Source of the DNA: Lysinibacillus sphaericus OT4b.31
GTDB taxonomy: Bacteria; Bacillota; Bacilli; Bacillales_A; Planococcaceae
Direction of reading: 5' to 3'
DNA length: 64,000 nt
NCBI RefSeq assembly: GCF_000392615.1
Contig: NZ_KB933404.1
Location: 28,217-92,216 of the forward strand
Under the pieces are notes generated by a model, which made no database searches, had not been told where the DNA came from, and was given only the letters and a program-made list of their open reading frames with translations. The position numbers and the translations under genes were made by a program. Below, one piece after another: positions 27,143 to 34,995 of this stretch. The first letter of the stretch is position 1; each line of letters opens with the position of its first letter.

Positions 27143-27668
27143 TGTACGTTGCACTCCTTTCTAATTCTCGCTTTAAGTGTTTCTTTCCACGATGTAAATA
27201 CGTTTTGATTGTGCTCGAAGGCTTATCCATCAATTGTGAAATTTGTTTAATCGGTAAATCATGATAATAATATAAAATAAGTGCCATTTGATGGTCGTGG
27301 CTCAACTGCTGTAAGGCTTCCGATAGATCGATGGGGTTCTCGACTTCATTGGACTGATGATTTAACCGCTTTAATAGTTCACTTTCTTCAAAAGGAACGA
27401 CTCTTTGCCCTTTTTTTAGCAAACGATAACACTCATGTATTAATATACGAAACAGCCATGTAGAAAAAAATTCTGGATGCTTTAGCTGTTTAACAGTTAA
27501 ATAAGCCTTACATGCTGTTTCTTGAATAGCATCGAGTGCATCCTCTTTTTGCCCTACATAAGAAAGTGCTGTATAGTATAACTTTTCTTCCTCTAAACGA
27601 AGGAGCTGTTCAAAAGCTTCCTTGTTTCCTGCAATCGCTTGATGCACAATAGATAAATCATGTTCCAT
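27126..27668 (-). CDS. ECF sigma factor
   Basis: A 180-residue ECF sigma factor. Region 2 spans about residues 20-90 (EEKLYYTALSYVGQKEDALD, AIQETACKAYLTVKQL, EFFSTWLFRILIHECYR) and region 4 about 115-170 (HQMALILYYYHDLPIKQISQ, LMDKPSSTIKTYLHRGKKHL). A strong AAAGGAGGGGG precedes the ATG. It overlaps the DUF4179 anti-sigma gene, its expected partner. An ECF-type promoter just upstream suggests autoregulation. It resembles the SigV/YlaC group, but I cannot assign an orthologue. Confidence 0.88.
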   Translation of the reverse strand: MEHDLSIVHQAIAGNKEAFEQLLRLEEEKLYYTALSYVGQKEDALDAIQETACKAYLTVKQLKHPEFFSTWLFRILIHECYRLLKKGQRVVPFEESELLKRLNHQSNEVENPIDLSEALQQLSHDHQMALILYYYHDLPIKQISQLMDKPSSTIKTYLHRGKKHLKRELERSATYNEKVI

Positions 27669-27696
27669 GCTAGTTTCCCCCTCCTTTCAATACTTA

Positions 27697-27724
27697 GAGT
27701 CTTTAACACAAGCAAAAGGTTTCA
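27697..27724 (-). promoter_or_regulatory. ECF-type autoregulatory promoter
   Basis: On the minus strand TGAAACCTTTT (from 27724) is a typical ECF -35 element, followed at about 16 bases by GACTCTAAG, a plausible -10 (compare CGTCTAA). It lies about 30-55 bases before the sigma gene's start codon. A second sigma gene in this window has a related -35 (AACCTTTT, 58467-58474). Confidence 0.5.
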
Positions 27725-27761
27725 CTTTAACATTTTTTCTTTTTGTCCTATAGTTGTGAAA

Positions 27762-27795
27762 CGGAAAAATAGACTACTGCTTTAACAGTAGTCTA
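27762..27795 (-). terminator. terminator of the lipoprotein gene
   Basis: A 10-bp perfect stem (TAGACTACTG with CAGTAGTCTA) followed on the minus strand by UAUUUUUCC. Confidence 0.75.
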
Positions 27796-27844
27796 CTAAA
27801 CTTCACTTTATCTCGCTTTAACGGTCAGTAAGTGGAGTTTCACT

Positions 27845-28561
27845 TTATTTATCTAATTTAAAGGTAACATCGCCAATGCCTATTTCTGAATGTACCTCCA
27901 GCACGATATCAGCATTTTCATATGCTTCATTTACATAAATACCTTTACCTTTTGAAATAAACCCTTCCACACTCGAAGACCCTATTCCTTTTTCAGTTGT
28001 AAGCTTTACGCCGACTTTCGATGGTAAAGTGACCGTTGTTTGGCCAACACCAGTTTCAATGCTCGTTTCAAAGCTTTTTTTCCAATCTCCGCCTAAATTG
28101 ATATAAAGATCGCCTACACCCGTTTCAATATCTAATTTTCCGAGCTGCAAGCCTTGTAAATCAAGGTTTGTCATGGATGCACCTGTATCAACTGAAAGAT
28201 TCATTGGAATGTCGTCATTTAGCTCTATATTCCATTCATTTTTTATGTTCGACATACCAAGTTTAGTGGAGCCTTTATGTTCTATAACCACTTCCCCTGT
28301 TTGCCCATGTAGATCATAGCTAACTTTGGGTGCCAATTTTTTTATGTTATATTGGGCACTCCCCTCTACCCAGTCCTTCGCTCCTTTTGTAACCGTCATT
28401 TCCCCTACTCCCAGATTTAATTCCACATCTAACTTCTCAGCCTTATCCTTTTCAACGAAGATTGCTTCTTCTTTGTTTTTACCTGGAATGAATGAATTAC
28501 ACCCTGATAGAACAAGCAATGAAGCACTCATAACTAAACCAATACCAATAAATTTCTTCAA
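27845..28561 (-). CDS. toast-rack lipoprotein
   Basis: A 238-residue lipoprotein with a signal peptide ending in the lipobox VLSGC, then a repetitive beta-helix-like domain. Four turns of the pattern V-E-L-N-L-G-V-G-E, I-E-T-G-V-G-D, I-E-T-G-V-G-Q, T-E-K-G-I-G-S and S-E-I-G-I-G-D recur at intervals, the signature of the toast-rack (DUF2154/DUF4097-like) fold. I set the start at TTG (28561), which stands seven bases after TGGAGGG, over an ATG at 28576 that overlaps that site. It may belong to the same envelope-stress response as the sigma/anti-sigma genes upstream. Confidence 0.75.
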   Translation of the reverse strand: MKKFIGIGLVMSASLLVLSGCNSFIPGKNKEEAIFVEKDKAEKLDVELNLGVGEMTVTKGAKDWVEGSAQYNIKKLAPKVSYDLHGQTGEVVIEHKGSTKLGMSNIKNEWNIELNDDIPMNLSVDTGASMTNLDLQGLQLGKLDIETGVGDLYINLGGDWKKSFETSIETGVGQTTVTLPSKVGVKLTTEKGIGSSSVEGFISKGKGIYVNEAYENADIVLEVHSEIGIGDVTFKLDK

Positions 28562-28726
28562 ATTAATTCCCTCCATATATATAATATTCCAATAAATCCA
28601 TTTTATCGAAATCTTAAATTTATAAAAACGACCCTCCGCTTTAACTTCATCTAAGACCTAAGACGTAGAAAGTAATCATTAAACGATTTTCTCCCTATGC
28701 ATCACTTCATTGATATGCAATCTAAC

Positions 28727-28782
28727 AAAAAAATTGAACCTCAAATCAGATCACTTTTGAAGTGTTCACGATTTGGGGTTCA
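28727..28782 (-). terminator. terminator of the SRPBCC operon
   Basis: A 13-bp stem with one mismatch (TGAACCTCAAATC at 28735-28747 against 28770-28782) ending in seven U on the minus strand. Confidence 0.75.
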
Positions 28783-28798
28783 GTGAAAGTAGCTGTTT

Positions 28799-28924
28799 TC
28801 ATCTGTCTGGATAGGCAAAGATTTCTAATGGTTTATAAAGAATGGAGTGATTAACAGCTTTAATGGTCATTTCCGAAGAATCATTGTTGTAGTGAGGCCG
28901 ATGAACAATGAATCGATTTTCCAT
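28799..28924 (-). CDS. 41-codon ORF coupled to the SRPBCC gene
   Basis: Its ATG overlaps the stop of the SRPBCC gene (TAATG on the minus strand), and its stop lies 17 bases before a strong terminator, so the frame fills the space between gene end and terminator. The product is 41 residues, soluble and mixed in charge (begins MENRFIVHRPHYNND, ends LEIFAYPDR). No family was recognised. The stop-start overlap implies translation by reinitiation. It may instead be the remains of a former C-terminal extension. Confidence 0.45.
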   Translation of the reverse strand: MENRFIVHRPHYNNDSSEMTIKAVNHSILYKPLEIFAYPDR

Positions 28925-29322
28925 TACACAAAAGGGATTTCATTTCCCTCCAACAAAGCCTTTAAATTTGCGAGTGATGCCTCATAACCGCTCGTGTTGA
29001 ATGTTACAGTTGTTTTTCCCATGTCATCTGCCAATGAGATGGCTATTAACGTTTCAGGAATGTCTAAGTAAAATGAAAATTGCTGATGAATACTTACATT
29101 TTCTATCGTTAAGGTCATCGGTAACTTTTCAGTCAACTGATTATGACTATTCGGCATTAACGTAAAAATAATCTGTTCACCTGCTTCTAAACGAGGGATT
29201 TCCCATGTTGAACCTGGCGCATACCACTTCGTTAGCAGCTCCGCATCCGTAATGGCATGCCAGACCTTCTCAAGACTTACATCAATCGAAATTGAACTTT
29301 TATTTTCTTTGTACTCCATCAT
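28924..29322 (-). CDS. SRPBCC (AHSA1-type) protein
   Basis: A 132-residue protein of the START/SRPBCC superfamily: an opening strand SSISIDVSLEKVWHAITDAELLTKWY (written here in parts: SLEKVWHAIT, then TKWYAPG), central strands and a C-terminal helix (EASLANLKALLEG) that closes the ligand cavity. AHSA1-like members bind small hydrophobic ligands or act as co-chaperones; the ligand is unknown. The start is one of two adjacent ATG codons after ACGGAGG; the second (29319) is about as likely. It is translationally coupled to a 41-codon ORF downstream. Confidence 0.75.
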   Translation of the reverse strand: MMEYKENKSSISIDVSLEKVWHAITDAELLTKWYAPGSTWEIPRLEAGEQIIFTLMPNSHNQLTEKLPMTLTIENVSIHQQFSFYLDIPETLIAISLADDMGKTTVTFNTSGYEASLANLKALLEGNEIPFV

Positions 29323-29429
29323 AGATTCCTCCGTTAGCAGCATTATGCTTTTTCAGATTAATGGTCATTTTAACACATTTTAAGCATTTTGTTCCAAAAC
29401 CTCAAGATTATCCTAGATGGCATCCATAA

Positions 29430-30626
29430 CTAAGCTTTTTTATTTGTACTTTTTGTCGTTCTATATAAATTCACTGCACCTAATGCTACGGCGATAGCTA
29501 CAATATTCAACGCTACCTGATAGCTATGCAATACATTTACCATGAAACCGTAAAAAGTTGGCGCAATAACGATAAAAATTTGATTTAAAGTTAAAGCAGC
29601 ACTCACTGTTAAACCTACATAACCTGGATTGGATTGCTCTGTAACACAAGCTATAAACAATGAATACCAGCCGATTGCTACGAAGCCTAAGAGGAAACAA
29701 AATAAGAGCATTATAATTTCCTTTTGCATAACCAATGGCATCATTATGGTAAAAGCAACTGTACAAACCATCACTATGAACAAAAGCTTTTCTCTATTGT
29801 GCTCAAAGAATTGATCACTCACCCATGCAATGACTACTCTTCCTATCATACCGCCTATTAATATTAAGCTTAAATACATCCCTGCATCGCTTAATGAATA
29901 TCTGCCTTCTTGATGCAAATAACTCATAAAATGAGCAATGAGTATCATCTGTAATGACATCATCGTGATGCCTACGATATATATGGGGTAAAGCACTTTA
30001 TTATTTTTAATAGTTATCATTTTTTCTTTAAAAGATACGGATTTAGATACTGACACTACGGTTTCTTTTGGTTCTTGATACGCTAATAAGAAAAGAATAC
30101 CTCCAGCTATAGCTACGAAGCCTTGCACAATATGTACGGCTGACAACTCAAAATGATTATACGTATAAGTGAGGATGACCGATGCCAAGGCCCCTCCGAT
30201 TGGAATTCCAGTTTGTCGGATACCCATAGCTAGCCCTCGATGTTTGTCGGGAAACCATTTGACGATGGCCGTACTGCCCCCAGTTTGAGCACTTCCGTAC
30301 CAGATTCCTACCACTAATAATAACAATAACAAAACCGAATAATGATTTACCATCACAAGTGTTAATGCAGAGAGCCCTAATAAAATAGACCCCCAGCCAA
30401 TTATTTGTTTTTCTCCTTTTTTATCCATTAAATGACCAAATACTAGCATGGAAAACATCGGTCCAATATTCACAGCTGAAACGATGAATCCTGTTTGTAG
30501 TGAAGATAAATTCCATTCGATTTGATAAAATGTAGCGATTGGTCCCATCCCATATGTCACAAAAGTTGCTGCTGTTTGAGAAAGTGTAGCCACCAATACG
30601 ATGAACCATCTATAATAGGTATTCAT
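29430..30626 (-). CDS. MFS transporter
   Basis: A 398-residue major facilitator with twelve predicted helices. The loop 2-3 motif is FGHLMDKKGEKQ (about residues 65-76), and a GSTAIVKWFPDKHRGLAMG motif near 120 is typical of the monocarboxylate/oxalate-formate and CynX-like branches. It probably imports or exports an organic anion. A TTGGAGGAG site precedes the ATG. The divergent LysR gene 139 bases away is its likely regulator. Confidence 0.82.
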   Translation of the reverse strand: MNTYYRWFIVLVATLSQTAATFVTYGMGPIATFYQIEWNLSSLQTGFIVSAVNIGPMFSMLVFGHLMDKKGEKQIIGWGSILLGLSALTLVMVNHYSVLLLLLLVVGIWYGSAQTGGSTAIVKWFPDKHRGLAMGIRQTGIPIGGALASVILTYTYNHFELSAVHIVQGFVAIAGGILFLLAYQEPKETVVSVSKSVSFKEKMITIKNNKVLYPIYIVGITMMSLQMILIAHFMSYLHQEGRYSLSDAGMYLSLILIGGMIGRVVIAWVSDQFFEHNREKLLFIVMVCTVAFTIMMPLVMQKEIIMLLFCFLLGFVAIGWYSLFIACVTEQSNPGYVGLTVSAALTLNQIFIVIAPTFYGFMVNVLHSYQVALNIVAIAVALGAVNLYRTTKSTNKKA

Positions 30627-30777
30627 TCAAGCTCCTCCAATATCTCTGCACTATACCGATTTATTTGTTCAGTATAATTTTAAGTTATCTAGAGTTTACG
30701 CTGGATACGACAACGCGTAAAATGGAGGAAAATGATAGAACCCATCAAAAATTTTAATAGGGTGTGTGACATACGAT

Positions 30778-31653
30778 ATGAACATCGAAGAAATTGCATT
30801 AAAAATTGAACTATTACAACGTCAAAATTTAAGTAAATCTGCTGAAATCACTAACTATACGCAATCTGCCCTTACATCTAAAGTGAAAAAAATGGAGGCA
30901 GAAATCGGCCAAGCCATTTTCAAACGTACACCTCAGGGCTTAAAAATTTCTGAGGTCGGTATTCAATATAGGAACTTTCTCCAGCTTATTACACAGGAAT
31001 ATGAGGAATTTTTACAAGCCATTAGTTCACAAGAAATGAAAACGAAGGTGAGCTGTGGCGCATCCCATACAACAATCAAGATTTACGGTGCATCTATCGC
31101 CAATATCTTGCATACAAAGAACATTGCACTAGATGTTGATTTCACCGTAGAATCTAGTAATTCCTTGAATGAAAAAGTACACAACGCTGAAATGAATTGT
31201 GCACTAACTAGTAAACCGATTAAAATCTATCCGGACCTTAACTATGACATCATAGCTACTGAAACATTCGAGGTGATTTCTAACAATCGACATATTATTC
31301 ATTTTAATGAACGTCCCACACTTACGCTGTTAGTATTGAGTAAAGGTTGTATGTATACACGTGCAGTCGTTGAATGGTTAAAAAACAAACAAATTCCATT
31401 TAATATGAAAGAAATAAAATCCGTTAGTAGTATTCTAGATTTTCTGCAAATGGATAATACCATTGCTGTGTTAAATACAAAGCTGATTGACCTTTATCAT
31501 TATTCAGAAATACATTATTACAAATTACAACAGTTAGAAAATATGATCAAAACCGTGTTCATTTACAAAAAGAACGAAAGTAATGACCCTAAAATTATGC
31601 AACTGAAAAACGTCATTGAATCTATTCTGGAGCCAGCTAACGAAGGTTTATGA
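30778..31653 (+). CDS. LysR-family regulator
   Basis: A 291-residue LysR-type regulator with the N-terminal winged helix (SKSAEITNYTQSALTSKVKK, then IGQAIFKRTPQGLKISEVG) and an effector domain from about residue 90. The effector part is less typical than usual. The start is uncertain: ATG at 30778 gives the usual MNIEEIALKIELL beginning, while a GTG at 30766 is closer to AGGGTG; neither has ideal spacing. It is divergent from the MFS gene. Confidence 0.8.
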   Translation: MNIEEIALKIELLQRQNLSKSAEITNYTQSALTSKVKKMEAEIGQAIFKRTPQGLKISEVGIQYRNFLQLITQEYEEFLQAISSQEMKTKVSCGASHTTIKIYGASIANILHTKNIALDVDFTVESSNSLNEKVHNAEMNCALTSKPIKIYPDLNYDIIATETFEVISNNRHIIHFNERPTLTLLVLSKGCMYTRAVVEWLKNKQIPFNMKEIKSVSSILDFLQMDNTIAVLNTKLIDLYHYSEIHYYKLQQLENMIKTVFIYKKNESNDPKIMQLKNVIESILEPANEGL

Positions 31654-31725
31654 TTTGTATGATGCCCATTTGATCAACGTTACATCAAATGGGCTTTTAA
31701 CAGTGCCTGTGAACTTTTTGACAAA

Positions 31726-31809
31726 ATTATCGCTCTACTACCGAAATTTATCGGACAATTTTTGAAGTTTATCACCAAACTTTTTAATTTTATCAGACAA
31801 TTTCCCAGC
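31726..31809. repeat. tandem repeat, 21-bp period, TTTATC family
   Basis: Four units of exactly 21 bp start at 31726 (ATTATCG), 31747 (TTTATCG), 31768 (TTTATCA) and 31789 (TTTATCA). The tract is the same family as that at 25290-25383. Again the terminal unit runs into the 3' end of a minus-strand gene, and its TCA (31793-31795) is the TGA stop of the histidine kinase. Confidence 0.8.
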
Positions 31810-32788
31810 TAAAGCAAGATGTTGTGCCTCCTTCATTCGACTGTAAAGTATATTTGATATGAAGCGTACTTGAAATATCCTCAATTATTTTTAACCCTAA
31901 TCCTGTATTTATTCTATTACGATCAAAGCCAATGCCATTATCTTTCATACAGACCATGCCATTTTCAATGCTTATCTCAAGTTTTGTAGCATGTGAATGT
32001 TTCAAGGTGTTTTGAAAAACATTGTCAAATAACCTTTGTATCCACAAATCATTACTCATCCATACTAAATCTGTATCGAGTGGCTGATAGACTAATTCAA
32101 TGTCATGAATACTATATAAGTAACTCCATTTTTTCAACATGGTCCCCAATAAATGATGGAGATTCACTTCATCATTGACAATATAAGAATTCTCTAACGT
32201 ATCCATAGATTGCACATTAAATTCATTAGTTAAATCAGCAATATATTGAATTTGTTTGTACAATGATTGTGTTAATTCAGGCTGATCCTTGTAGGTATCT
32301 TCAAGATAATATAATTGTAATCTGATCGCTGTTAAAGGTGTATTGATATCATGTCTTAGCTTATTTAACAATTCCTTTTGCAACTCTTGCTGTTGTTTAA
32401 GCTCCAACTCTCGATACGTTGTGCGTTCAATCAAAATATTGACTGACTTTATGAGTTGTCCTATTTCATCTTCGCTTCGAACAGCCAACGTATTTGGAAT
32501 GTTTTCATTACTTGCTAGATTACGGATAGTTTTATTTAATATATTTATTTTAGTAAGTAACGAGTTAATCGATTTCGAAAATAAAAAGGCTAACATCAGG
32601 AGCGATAAGAAAAATACGATTAGCATTGACGGATAGGCAAATGACTCATGAAAAGGAATGCCCTGATTCTTTGTCTTAAACGCCAAATCATAAATGATTG
32701 ACATCACTATGCTGATCACTAATAAGACTAATGGCACACTAATGATCGCTGAAAATAATAATAACTGGTATTTTGTTGTTAATTTCAT
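31793..32788 (-). CDS. sensor histidine kinase
   Basis: A 331-residue sensor kinase with two membrane helices (about residues 7-30 and 50-70) and almost no extracellular loop, so it probably senses within the membrane or through a partner. A HAMP-like linker, the phosphoacceptor helix (LLNKLRHDINTPLTAIR, His near 145) and a HATPase domain (N-box NVFQNTLKHSHA, G1 DNGIGFD, G2 GLGLKI) follow. Its ATG overlaps the response-regulator stop by four bases. The last three codons and stop lie in a 21-bp repeat unit. Confidence 0.88.
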   Translation of the reverse strand: MKLTTKYQLLLFSAIISVPLVLLVISIVMSIIYDLAFKTKNQGIPFHESFAYPSMLIVFFLSLLMLAFLFSKSINSLLTKINILNKTIRNLASNENIPNTLAVRSEDEIGQLIKSVNILIERTTYRELELKQQQELQKELLNKLRHDINTPLTAIRLQLYYLEDTYKDQPELTQSLYKQIQYIADLTNEFNVQSMDTLENSYIVNDEVNLHHLLGTMLKKWSYLYSIHDIELVYQPLDTDLVWMSNDLWIQRLFDNVFQNTLKHSHATKLEISIENGMVCMKDNGIGFDRNRINTGLGLKIIEDISSTLHIKYTLQSNEGGTTSCFSWEIV

Positions 32789-33456
32789 TTTTTTATATAA
32801 GTATTTAATCTATACCCTTCTCCATAAATATTTTGAAGAATTTCACCTGATGTATCATTAATTTTAGTGCGTATTTTCTTTATGTGGACGTTGACGATAT
32901 TTTGATTTCTATCTTCAAGTGGCCATAAATAGTCAAAGAAATGATCTTTCGTTAACACTCTATCCTTGTTTTCAAATAAATAAAAGAAAATTTTACGTTC
33001 AATTGCCGTGAAAGCAATTTCGTTATGGAGATTACTATTAAATACTTTTCTACCGTCTGCATCAATATGAAGATGTTTAATTTGCGAAAACGTCCCATAC
33101 TGTTGTTCTAACATTTTTTGCATTCTTAGTAGTAGCTCTCTTGGATCAAATGGCTTCGTCATATAGTCCTCTCCAACAGTTAACCCTTGAAGTTTGCTAT
33201 CCATATCATTGCGTGCAGATAGAAAAATGATAGGAATATTTAATCCTAGTTTTTTGATTTTCTTTGTTAGTTGATAGCCATCCTCACCTGGTAGCATCAC
33301 ATCCATGATGACTAAATCCATCTGTGGAATGATTGTCAGTACCTCTTGTCCATCCGTTTTCCAACATACATGATAGTCTTCACGCTGCAAAATTTTTTGC
33401 AACAAATCGCCAATCATTAAGTCATCTTCAATAATTAAAATATTATAACCCTTCAT
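32785..33456 (-). CDS. OmpR-family response regulator
   Basis: A 223-residue response regulator. The receiver domain has the acidic pair (IEDD, residues 9-12), the phosphorylated Asp in LVIMDVMLPGEDG (near 52), the switch Ser in FLSARND and the Lys in TKPFDP. A winged-helix DNA-binding domain follows (VLTKDHFFDYLWPLEDRNQN, VHIKKIRTKI). The ATG shares bases with the stop of the hydrolase gene (TGATG); a GTG three bases earlier is the alternative. It pairs with the downstream kinase. Confidence 0.9.
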   Translation of the reverse strand: MKGYNILIIEDDLMIGDLLQKILQREDYHVCWKTDGQEVLTIIPQMDLVIMDVMLPGEDGYQLTKKIKKLGLNIPIIFLSARNDMDSKLQGLTVGEDYMTKPFDPRELLLRMQKMLEQQYGTFSQIKHLHIDADGRKVFNSNLHNEIAFTAIERKIFFYLFENKDRVLTKDHFFDYLWPLEDRNQNIVNVHIKKIRTKINDTSGEILQNIYGEGYRLNTYIKK

Positions 33457-34454
33457 CACATCAGCCCTTCATTTTTTTCAATTTTTGTCTTGATAAATGC
33501 TTTGCTAAGATCATATATCTCATCAGGCTTATACAAATAAATACTATGTGTGCCACTAATTTCTTTGACTTCAGCCATGTCTAATTGTTCGGCAAAATCT
33601 TGATAATCTTTGCTTTTTTGTTTAGTGTATTTCGAATTTTTATATTGTTCAGCAATGGCATCAATAAATAAAATCGGTGTTTCTTTAGGCATTGGAAGAT
33701 TTATTGATTTCTGACCATTTTCGTAAGCATGCAATAACTCTTCCTTCATGTCATTATTAAGAAATTGTTTAAAAGACAGCGCTTTATATATATCTTTTTC
33801 CTCTTCCGTTAAAAAAGATTGCTTCATCACTTCAGGATTATACGTGGTTGAAGGAACGAGTCGATGCAAACCAACTTTTGTTAACATATTGATTGTTCTC
33901 ACAGTCAATGAATCAACTAGACTCATTTTATGCGTTACGTACTGCTCTGGTAAACCAATATCTATAGCAATAATTCCCTTTATTTCTTGTGGATATTTTT
34001 GCGCCCAGTAAATTGCTTCCATACCTGATAGCGAATGTGGCATTAAAATGTACGGAGGTTTATTTCCACTTTGTATAAGCGCTTCCCTTGTTTGCTCTAA
34101 AATTGTATCGATATCCCTGTCGTCGTTAAACACATCACTGTAGCCATACCCAGCTCTTTCCATGACGGCAATCTTATTTTCCTTTGAAAACTTGCTATAC
34201 AGCCCTTTCATTTCATATACAGGGGCTGCAATACCGGAGCCAGCCATAAATACATAAGTGTCTTCGCCATCACCCTCGTTATAGACATTCAGATTGTTGT
34301 CATGCATCTTAACAATTGACCCCTTACCTTTAATTAGTGCAGATTCCTTAGCTAATTGATAGTGATGATAACTAAATATGGATACTATCCCGAGCAGGAT
34401 AACCGCTAAAAACCACATTGTCATTTTCTTTACTACTTTGAATATTTTTTTCAT
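33456..34454 (-). CDS. membrane-anchored alpha/beta hydrolase
   Basis: A 332-residue protein with an N-terminal membrane helix (about 10-30) and an alpha/beta-hydrolase domain. The nucleophile is the Ser in MPHSLSGMEAIYW (a PHSLSG variant of GxSxG, with Pro in place of the first Gly), the acid is likely the Asp in ILFIDAIAEQ, and the His is in EISGTHSIYL. The oxyanion HG-like segment is VFMAGSGIAAPVY. AAGGAG precedes the ATG. It is the first gene of an operon with a two-component system, so it is either that system's target or part of its signal. Confidence 0.8.
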   Translation of the reverse strand: MKKIFKVVKKMTMWFLAVILLGIVSIFSYHHYQLAKESALIKGKGSIVKMHDNNLNVYNEGDGEDTYVFMAGSGIAAPVYEMKGLYSKFSKENKIAVMERAGYGYSDVFNDDRDIDTILEQTREALIQSGNKPPYILMPHSLSGMEAIYWAQKYPQEIKGIIAIDIGLPEQYVTHKMSLVDSLTVRTINMLTKVGLHRLVPSTTYNPEVMKQSFLTEEEKDIYKALSFKQFLNNDMKEELLHAYENGQKSINLPMPKETPILFIDAIAEQYKNSKYTKQKSKDYQDFAEQLDMAEVKEISGTHSIYLYKPDEIYDLSKAFIKTKIEKNEGLM

Positions 34455-34995
34455 AGAATTCTCCTTTCAACTTATAACGAAAGGATAAACAAGAAAAATA
34501 AATTTCTAATTAATTTTTATGTATTTGCTGAAATCGTCGTTCACAACAATTCTTATTTTACATGAAACAGAAAAAGCTAACATCGAAATCGTGTCAGCTT
34601 CCTTGATGTTCCTGAATCATTGGGTTCACCAGGCATTATATTACTTAGGTGCTAGATACGCTCCTATAAACTTAAGAATTCTAATTTGTTTTATATAGAA
34701 TCGTCTAAGTGATCATAGGTTTCCACATATAAACTTTTTCTCCGCCACACACTTAGTGCGAGTCCTATAGTAAACGCACCTTAATTCATCCACGTATGCT
34801 CCTCCTTTTCAACCATTAGACGAGTTCCAAATGTAAGAAGTTTGCAAATAAAAACAACCACTCATCAAATTTTGATAAATGATTGTTCTTTTGCACTTAT
34901 GCGCGTTCTATAAACGGTTTTTCTATATATGATCTTTCAGTGAACAATCAAATGCATAGTAAAAGTTCAGCTTAAATTCAGGACTATTTTGCAAC
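34455..34995. other. intergenic with a broken small ORF
   Basis: About 540 bases. On the minus strand a good AAAGGAGGAG site (34794-34805) stands before an ATG at 34789, but the third codon is TAA; read past it, the frame goes on to 34691 with a hydrophobic then basic 28-residue peptide (GAFTIGLALSVWRRKS). This looks like a small membrane-peptide gene killed by one nonsense change. The rest holds a weak hairpin near 34570-34600 and a terminator at 34846-34887. Confidence 0.35.
34846..34887 (-). terminator. terminator of the ABC exporter operon
   Basis: Arms 34853-34869 and 34871-34887 pair over 17 positions as RNA on the minus strand when G-U pairs are counted, the innermost ones opening to form the loop; UUUUUAUUU follows. 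Confidence 0.7.

Noticed and set aside
34555..34605. A terminator downstream of the hydrolase start region
   Set aside because: The AGCTAACA/TGTCAGCTT pairing has a mismatch and no U run on either strand.
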